Under the pieces are notes generated by a model, which was not told the origin of the DNA, made no database searches, and worked only from the letters and a program-made list of their open reading frames with translations. A DNA stretch of 5,852 bases from Actinomycetes bacterium (GTDB lineage: Bacteria; Actinomycetota; Actinomycetes; Mycobacteriales; Micromonosporaceae), in NCBI GenBank assembly GCA_023402505.1, contig JAEYGD010000259.1:1-5852 (forward strand), written 5' to 3'. The position numbers and the translations under genes were made by a program. This document shows, piece by piece, positions 1-4,039 of this stretch (the first letter of the stretch is position 1; the number at the start of each line of letters is the position of its first letter).

Positions 1-2
1 GG

Positions 3-1553
3 TCAGGAGGCTCGGGGGCGGGTTTTTGCGCGCAGCATCTCCCGGTCGGCGGCCTCGAAGGCGGCGCTCAGCGCGTCCCGAATGCCGGGGCCGCCGGCGG
101 GCACCTCGGCGAAGCCGATGCTGACCCCGACCGGGGTGCCGGGTACGAGGGACTCCCAGTCCTCGGTGCGGACGGCGGACTCGATCCGCCGGGCCACCTC
201 GGCCGCCTCGGCCATCGCGGTGCTCGGCAGGACCACGACGAACTCGTCCCCGCCGTAGCGGGCCACGAAGTCGCCCCGCCGCATCACCCGGTTGACCACC
301 CCGGCGACGCGTTGCAGCACCAGGTCCCCGGAGTGGTGGCCGTGGCGGGTGTTCACCGCCTTGAACCCGTCCAGGTCGCACACGCCGATCACCACCCCCT
401 CACCCCGGGCCATGACGGCGGCGACGTAGCGCTCCAGGCGGCGCCGGTTGGGCAGCCCGGTGAGCGGGTCGGTCAGCGCCTCGCCCTCGTAGCGGGCGGC
501 CTCGCGGCGCATCTCCTCGTGGTCGATGCGGGCGGCGATCCCGTCGATGTAGACGTCCCGCAGCCGGTCGTTGCGCTGCGCGGCGAGCCGGAACGCCAGC
601 CGGTCGGCGCGGTGGGCCATGACGTGGTCGCCGGACCGGCTCAGGGCGATGCTGCGCAGCCGGGCCGGCTCGGCCGCGCCGAGCGTCTCGCTCGAGACCC
701 GCACCCCGTCCAGCCGGGTGACCGCCTCGATCGGGCGGCCCTCCGCGATGGCCAGGCAGACCTCGCCGAGCTGCCGCATGTCCCGGGCCCGGGAGCTGTC
801 CCCGCCGTGGCCGAGCAGGCGGGCCGGGGCGGCGTCGGTGCCGTCGTCCAGCCGGTCGCCCAGCGCCGCCCGCCGCGCCGCGGCGTAGCCGTACGCCGCG
901 AGGCTGCTCGGGCGCAGCCGGCCGGCCCGCCCGGCGCGCAGGAACCGTTCGAGGTCACCGGCGACGTCGCGGAGCACCCGCAGGCAGCCGTCGCTGTCGC
1001 CGTTGTGGTCGAGCGCGACGGCGTTGCGCAGCCGGATGCCGGGGGCGGCGAACGTCTCCTCCGGGATGCCGGCGGCCATCCCGAGCTGCCGGGCCCGCTC
1101 GATGGCGCCGAGGGCGTACCCGTGGAAGCTGAGGTACGAGTAGGCCATCGCCAGGTCGTGCCAGCCCCACGCGGTGTCCCGGTCGGGGTCCTCGACGGCG
1201 CCCAGCGCGCGGGCGGCCCGCACCAGGTGGGTGACGCACCGGTCCAGGGCGCCCTGGTGGTGGGCGGCGAGCGCGGCGAGCGCGTTGAGGTGGCCGTGCA
1301 GGTACGGCTCGGCGAGGTCGCGGACGGCGTTGGTGGCCTCCTCGATGGCCCGGGTGTACTCGGCGGTGCGGCCCAGGTTGAGCACCGCGGAGAGGCGCTG
1401 CACCAACGCGTCGGCGCGCGCGTACCGGTCGGTGGTGGTGGCGAGCACCTGCTCGAGGACCGTCCACGCCTCGGCGGAACGGCTCGACTCCTGCAGGGCC
1501 CGTGCCCGTGTCAGGGCGTCGACCTGGTCGCCGACCCGGTCGAGCCAACCCAC
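3..1553 (-). CDS. GGDEF-domain diguanylate cyclase with TPR-like N-terminal helical region
   Basis: Predicted soluble enzyme that condenses two GTP into the second messenger cyclic-di-GMP. The 516-residue protein starts at GTG (1553-1551) behind a good Shine-Dalgarno sequence and ends with TGA at 5-3. Residues about 1-350 are Ala/Leu/Arg-rich amphipathic helices resembling TPR-type repeats; no membrane segment or signal peptide is seen. The GGDEF domain covers about 358-512: DPLTGLPNRR (362-371), CDLDGFKAVN (392-401, metal and GTP binding), GGDEF (434-438), SIGFAE (478-483) and a terminal ADREMLRAK. RRGD at 425-428 lies five residues before GGDEF, which is the spacing of the RxxD inhibitory site, so product feedback inhibition is expected. 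No EAL or HD-GYP domain is present. The N-terminal helices probably act as a sensor or protein-binding region; its ligand cannot be told from the sequence. The gene is divergent from prmC. The domain call is firm; the TPR label is less certain. Confidence 0.93.
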   Translation of the reverse strand: MGWLDRVGDQVDALTRARALQESSRSAEAWTVLEQVLATTTDRYARADALVQRLSAVLNLGRTAEYTRAIEEATNAVRDLAEPYLHGHLNALAALAAHHQGALDRCVTHLVRAARALGAVEDPDRDTAWGWHDLAMAYSYLSFHGYALGAIERARQLGMAAGIPEETFAAPGIRLRNAVALDHNGDSDGCLRVLRDVAGDLERFLRAGRAGRLRPSSLAAYGYAAARRAALGDRLDDGTDAAPARLLGHGGDSSRARDMRQLGEVCLAIAEGRPIEAVTRLDGVRVSSETLGAAEPARLRSIALSRSGDHVMAHRADRLAFRLAAQRNDRLRDVYIDGIAARIDHEEMRREAARYEGEALTDPLTGLPNRRRLERYVAAVMARGEGVVIGVCDLDGFKAVNTRHGHHSGDLVLQRVAGVVNRVMRRGDFVARYGGDEFVVVLPSTAMAEAAEVARRIESAVRTEDWESLVPGTPVGVSIGFAEVPAGGPGIRDALSAAFEAADREMLRAKTRPRAS

Positions 1554-1559
1554 CCGCGA

Positions 1560-1565
1560 CCTCCC
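1560..1565 (-). promoter_or_regulatory. Ribosome binding site of the GGDEF gene
   Basis: On the minus strand this reads GGGAGG, followed by six bases and then the GTG start at 1553-1551. It is the strongest Shine-Dalgarno match in the window and is the reason for choosing this GTG start. Confidence 0.7.
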
Positions 1566-1615
1566 GTCGGTGTGCGCCGGACCGCACCGGCTCGTGGTGG
1601 GTCGCCGCGGCGCTT

Positions 1616-1621
1616 CATGAT
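1616..1621 (+). promoter_or_regulatory. Candidate -10 element for leaderless prmC transcription
   Basis: CATGAT lies exactly six bases before the prmC GTG at 1628, the distance expected if transcription starts on the first base of the start codon. No Shine-Dalgarno sequence precedes that GTG, which is consistent with a leaderless message, a common arrangement in actinobacteria. No convincing -35 was found. The element overlaps the oppositely directed CATAAT at 1625-1620. Confidence 0.25.
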
Positions 1622-1648
1622 TATGTCGTGAGCACCCTGCCGCGACAC
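1620..1648 (-). promoter_or_regulatory. Candidate sigma70-type promoter for the GGDEF gene
   Basis: On the minus strand CATAAT (1625-1620) matches five of six bases of the TATAAT -10 consensus. It is preceded, after a 17-base spacer, by GTGTCG (1648-1643), a weak three-of-six match to TTGACA. Transcription would begin near 1613, leaving about 60 bases of leader before the GTG start. The AT-rich -10 stands out in a very GC-rich gap. The -35 half lies inside the first codons of prmC, so the two genes share control DNA. This is a prediction from the sequence only. Confidence 0.35.
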
Positions 1649-2536
1649 CCGTCCGAAGGGACGAACCGGGAACGCCCGGCGTCTGTGATCGCCCGTGCGG
1701 CGCGGCGGCTGGCCGACGCCGGTGTGTCCGGCCCGCGCGGGGAGGCGGAGCTGCTGGCGGCGTACGTGTTGGGGGTGCCCCGGGGACGGCTGGCCCTGGC
1801 GGACGGGTTCGCGCCGGAGCAGCGCGACCGGTTCGAGGCCCTGGTGACGCGGCGGGCCGGCCGGGAGCCGCTGCAGCACCTCACCGGCGTCGCGCCCTTC
1901 CGCCACCTGGAGCTGGCGGTCGGTCCGGGTGTCTTCGTGCCGCGCCCGGAGACGGAGCTGCTCGCCGGCTGGGGAGTGGAGCAGGCCCGCCGCGGCACGG
2001 CGCCGCTGGTGGTGGACCTGTGCAGCGGTTCCGGGGCGATCGCCCTCGCGGTGGCCCAGGAGGTTCCGGCGGCGCGGGTGGTGGCGGTGGAGGGTTCGGC
2101 GGAGGCGCTGTCCTGGTTGCGGCGCAACGCCGCCGACCGGGTCGCGGCGGGGGACCGGCCGGTGGCGGTGGTGGCGGCCGACGTGACCGGGCCGGAACTG
2201 CTCGCCGAGCTGGCGGGCCGGGTGGACGTGCTGCTGTGCAACCCGCCGTACGTGCCGGTGGACGTGGCCGTCCCCCCGGAGGTCGGCCGGCACGATCCGG
2301 CCCGGGCGGTCTTCGCCGGCGCCGACGGGTTGGCCGTGATCCGGCCGGTGGTGGCCCGGGCGGCGGTGCTGCTGCGCCCGGGCGGCGTGCTCGGGATCGA
2401 ACACGACGACTCGCACGGGGAGGCGGTGCCGCGGCTGCTCGCCGAGCACGGCGGCTACGCCGGGGTGACCGACCATCTCGACCTGGCGGGTCGTCCCCGC
2501 TTCGCCACCGCCGTCCGGCGGTCGGGAGACGGGTAG
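1628..2536 (+). CDS. prmC: Peptide chain release factor N(5)-glutamine methyltransferase (PrmC/HemK)
   Basis: Cytosolic SAM-dependent enzyme that methylates the glutamine of the GGQ motif in release factors RF1 and RF2, raising termination efficiency. With the GTG at 1628 the protein has 302 residues. An N-terminal helical substrate-binding region (about 20-90, including PLQHLTG at 81-87) is followed by FVPRPETE (103-110), the SAM-binding motif VVDLCSGSGAIAL (128-140), acidic E155 at the end of the second strand, and the catalytic NPPY (205-208), diagnostic of N5-glutamine methyltransferases. The first 19 residues look unconserved, and GTG at 1685 is a credible alternative start; neither start has a clear ribosome site. 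The stop is TAG at 2534-2536. The last codons belong to the first copy of a tandem repeat. In many bacteria prfA lies directly upstream; here a divergent GGDEF gene occupies that side, while the TsaC-like gene downstream is a usual neighbour. Confidence 0.95.
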   Translation: MSTLPRHPSEGTNRERPASVIARAARRLADAGVSGPRGEAELLAAYVLGVPRGRLALADGFAPEQRDRFEALVTRRAGREPLQHLTGVAPFRHLELAVGPGVFVPRPETELLAGWGVEQARRGTAPLVVDLCSGSGAIALAVAQEVPAARVVAVEGSAEALSWLRRNAADRVAAGDRPVAVVAADVTGPELLAELAGRVDVLLCNPPYVPVDVAVPPEVGRHDPARAVFAGADGLAVIRPVVARAAVLLRPGGVLGIEHDDSHGEAVPRLLAEHGGYAGVTDHLDLAGRPRFATAVRRSGDG

Positions 2537-2623
2537 CCGTCCGCGCCGGTGGCCGGGAGGCGGGTCGGCCGTCCGCCGTCCGGCGGCCGGGAGACGGTAG
2601 GCCGTCCGCCGTCCGGCGGCCGG
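2520..2623. repeat. 33-base imperfect tandem repeat spanning the prmC 3' end and intergenic gap
   Basis: Three units follow one another: 2520-2550 (about 31 bases, diverged), 2551-2584 (34) and 2585-2617 (33), with the start of a fourth from 2618. A 24-base core is identical at 2567-2590 and 2600-2623, a period of 33. Each unit begins GGYCGGGAGRCGG. Units two and three each contain a small hairpin, CCGCC-GTCC-GGCGG, at 2573-2586 and 2606-2619, extendable by three pairs after one mismatch. The first unit includes the last prmC codons and its TAG stop, so the array probably arose by duplication of the gene end. The hairpins could slow or stop transcription after prmC, but there is no T-run. Confidence 0.75.
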
Positions 2624-2672
2624 CGCGTCCCGGAGGGCGGACGGCCCGCACGCCGACCGGGCCGGGGCGTGG

Positions 2673-2689
2673 CAGACTGCTTCCTCGTG
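2673..2689 (+). promoter_or_regulatory. Candidate leaderless start region of the tsaC-like gene
   Basis: CAGACT (2673-2678) is a weak -10-like hexamer eight bases before GTG (2687) and eleven before ATG (2690). No Shine-Dalgarno sequence precedes either codon, so a leaderless or near-leaderless message is possible. No -35 element was recognised. Transcription from prmC through the repeat is the alternative. Confidence 0.2.
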
Positions 2690-3334
2690 ATGCTCTACGA
2701 CTGCCGGTCGCCCGCCGACCGGGACCGCGGCATCGCGGCGGCCATCGAGGCGGTCCGCAACGGCGAGCTGGTCGTGCTGCCGACCGACACGGTCTACGGG
2801 GTCGGCGCGGACGCCTTCACCCCGTACGCGGTCAAGGCCCTGCTCGACGCCAAGGGTGGCCGGCCGGCGCCGCCGCCGGTGTTGATCGGCTCCCGGCACA
2901 CCCTCGACGGCCTGGTGTTCTCGCTGCCCCGCGCGGCCCGCGACCTGGTGGAGGCGTTCTGGCCGGGCGCGTTGACCATCGTGGTCGAGCACTCGCCGAG
3001 CCTCCGCTGGGATCTGGGGGAGGCGTCGGGGACGGTGGCGGTGCGGATGCCGTTGCATCCGGTCGCGCTGGAGGTCCTGCGGGAGACCGGCCCGATGGCG
3101 GTGGCCTCGGCCAACAAGACCGGCGAGCCCCCCGCGACCACCGCCGAGGCGGCGCGCGACCAGCTCGCCTACTCGGTGCGCGCCTACCTGGAGGCCGGTC
3201 CGGCCGTCGACCCGGTGCCGAGCACGATCGTGGACCTGACCGGTGAGGTGCCGCAGCTGGTCCGCGCGGGCGCGATCGGGTTGGACCGGCTGCGCGAGGT
3301 GACACCGGACATCGTCGAGAGCCGGGTGGCCTGA
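2690..3334 (+). CDS. tsaC: L-threonylcarbamoyladenylate synthase (TsaC/YrdC/Sua5 family, short form)
   Basis: Cytosolic enzyme that makes threonylcarbamoyl-AMP from threonine, bicarbonate and ATP, the first step of t6A formation at position 37 of ANN-decoding tRNAs; TsaD/TsaB/TsaE complete it. The 214-residue product is essentially one YrdC domain without the C-terminal Sua5 domain. Visible motifs are PTDTVYGVG (31-39), a basic substrate loop AKGGRP (54-59), WPGALT (91-96), VRMP (118-121), the S-x-N signature within ASAN (139-142) and PSTIVD (177-182). I chose ATG 2690 because homology begins at MLYDCRS; GTG 2687 immediately before is equally possible, whereas in-frame starts further upstream would translate the tandem repeat. 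The substrate loop appears to differ from the KGRGRDMP form I recall from other actinobacteria. The TGA stop directly abuts the next gene. The family call is firm; sua5 or ywlC are alternative gene names. Confidence 0.93.
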   Translation: MLYDCRSPADRDRGIAAAIEAVRNGELVVLPTDTVYGVGADAFTPYAVKALLDAKGGRPAPPPVLIGSRHTLDGLVFSLPRAARDLVEAFWPGALTIVVEHSPSLRWDLGEASGTVAVRMPLHPVALEVLRETGPMAVASANKTGEPPATTAEAARDQLAYSVRAYLEAGPAVDPVPSTIVDLTGEVPQLVRAGAIGLDRLREVTPDIVESRVA

Positions 3335-3946
3335 GTGCCTCCGTTCACCGTTCTGCACGTGTGCATGGGCAACATCTGCCGTTCGCCGATGGCGGAGCGG
3401 CTGCTGGTCCTGGCGGTCCGGGAGCGGCTGGAGCGGCGCGGCGGGGACCGGGCCGGCGCGGACGACTTGCTGCACAGCCACAGCGCCGGCACCGGCGGCT
3501 GGCACGCCGGCGAGGAGATGAACCCGCCGGCGGCCCGGCAGGTCGCGGCGCGCGGCGGCAGCGCCGAGGGGTTCGCCGCCCGCAAGTTGCGCTCGGACCA
3601 CATCGACGCCGCCGACCTGGTCCTCACCGCGACGGCCGACCAGCAGGAGTACGTGGTGGCGCTGCGTCCGGACGCGGCGTCCCGCACGTTCGTGCTGGGT
3701 GAGTTCGGCCGCCTGCTGGCGGCGGTGGACCCGGCCGGCCTGCCGCGGGCCGAGGCGACGCCGGACGCCGTGTACGAGCGTGGGGTGGCCCTGGTCCGGG
3801 CGGCCCACGCCGCGCGGGCGGGTGCCGGCGTGCTGCCCGCCGACGACCTCGACGACCCGTGGGGTCGGGGCGACCAGTGCTTCAGCCGGGTCGCGGACGA
3901 GATCGAGGAGACGGTCCACCCGTTGGCGGCGGCGCTGTTGCCGTAA
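3335..3946 (+). CDS. Low-molecular-weight protein tyrosine phosphatase family protein
   Basis: Predicted cytosolic phosphatase acting through a phosphocysteine intermediate. The 203-residue protein starts at GTG directly after the TGA of the tsaC-like gene, with no gap, which implies translational coupling; no clear ribosome site is seen. The phosphate-binding loop is VCMGNICRSP with nucleophile C10 and R16 (CX5R-S). The general acid is D174 in DDPWG (173-177), the usual DP loop near the C-terminus. A conserved SAGTGGWHAGEEM stretch (50-62) follows the first helix. Length exceeds the roughly 150 residues of classic members, because of extra helices around 125-165. Ile14 occupies the site that is Thr in the arginine phosphatase YwlE, so tyrosine specificity is favoured. 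Pairing with a Sua5-type gene resembles the ywlC-ywlE neighbourhood of Bacillus. The physiological substrate is unknown; cell-wall or polysaccharide kinases are possible. Confidence 0.9.
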   Translation: MPPFTVLHVCMGNICRSPMAERLLVLAVRERLERRGGDRAGADDLLHSHSAGTGGWHAGEEMNPPAARQVAARGGSAEGFAARKLRSDHIDAADLVLTATADQQEYVVALRPDAASRTFVLGEFGRLLAAVDPAGLPRAEATPDAVYERGVALVRAAHAARAGAGVLPADDLDDPWGRGDQCFSRVADEIEETVHPLAAALLP

Positions 3947-3960
3947 CCCACCCGGGTTAC
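3943..3960 (+). terminator. Hairpin overlapping the phosphatase stop codon, possible terminator
   Basis: GTAACCC (3943-3949) and GGGTTAC (3954-3960) form a perfect seven-pair stem with the loop ACCC. The TAA stop (3944-3946) sits in the left arm. An alternative fold adds GCCG/CGGC (3940-3943 with 3962-3965) across a two-base bulge. There is no T-run after it, as is common in high-GC actinobacteria, so it may be a terminator or a 3'-end stabiliser for the upstream transcript. Confidence 0.4.
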
Positions 3961-3980
3961 CCGGCGGCCGAACGAGTCGG

Positions 3981-4008
3981 ACAAGAGTCACATTCGGGTC
4001 ATTCTTGT
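3981..4008. promoter_or_regulatory. 28-base dyad upstream of the penicillin-binding protein gene
   Basis: The half-sites ACAAGAGTCAC (3981-3991) and GTCATTCTTGT (3998-4008) are inverted copies matching at nine of eleven positions, including the outer six, around a six-base centre ATTCGG. The dyad is AT-richer than its surroundings and ends 31 bases before the downstream ATG. It could be an operator for a dimeric regulator or, as RNA, a hairpin with one G-U pair and one C-C mismatch. I found no convincing -10/-35 pair in this gap (3947-4039). Confidence 0.4.
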
Positions 4009-4028
4009 TGGGTCCTGACGGCTCCGGC

Positions 4029-4034
4029 GGGGAG
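4029..4034 (+). promoter_or_regulatory. Ribosome binding site of the penicillin-binding protein gene
   Basis: GGGGAG lies five bases before ATG 4040. It supports this start over later in-frame Met codons such as residue 10, which would cut into the membrane anchor. Confidence 0.6.
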
Positions 4035-4039
4035 AGCGC

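Noticed and set aside
1603..1612. A perfect 10-base palindrome CGCCGCGGCG in the divergent gap.
   Set aside because: Short palindromes of only G and C are expected by chance at this composition.
1502..1627. A longer prmC reading frame beginning at the ATG-like start at 1502, inside the GGDEF gene.
   Set aside because: The added 42 residues overlap the divergent gene and are Arg/Pro-rich; PrmC homology starts only around residue 20 of the GTG-1628 version.
312..1631. A 439-codon plus-strand open frame opposite the GGDEF gene.
   Set aside because: It is antisense to a gene with clear catalytic motifs, has a Val/Gly/Pro/Arg-rich composition and no recognisable domain; it is a high-GC shadow.
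2549..2689. An N-terminal extension of the tsaC-like protein reading through the tandem repeat.
   Set aside because: The extension translates the repeat units as low-complexity GRPPSGGR text; family homology begins at the MLYDCRS stretch, so the later start was used.
2020..3246. A 408-codon plus-strand frame overlapping prmC and the tsaC-like gene.
   Set aside because: It is a Gly/Arg-rich frameshifted reading of two well-supported genes, with no start signal or conserved motif.
3947..4039. A sigma70 or ECF sigma promoter for the PBP gene.
   Set aside because: CATTCT (4000-4005) and GAAC (3970-3973) were considered, but neither has a partner element at suitable spacing.
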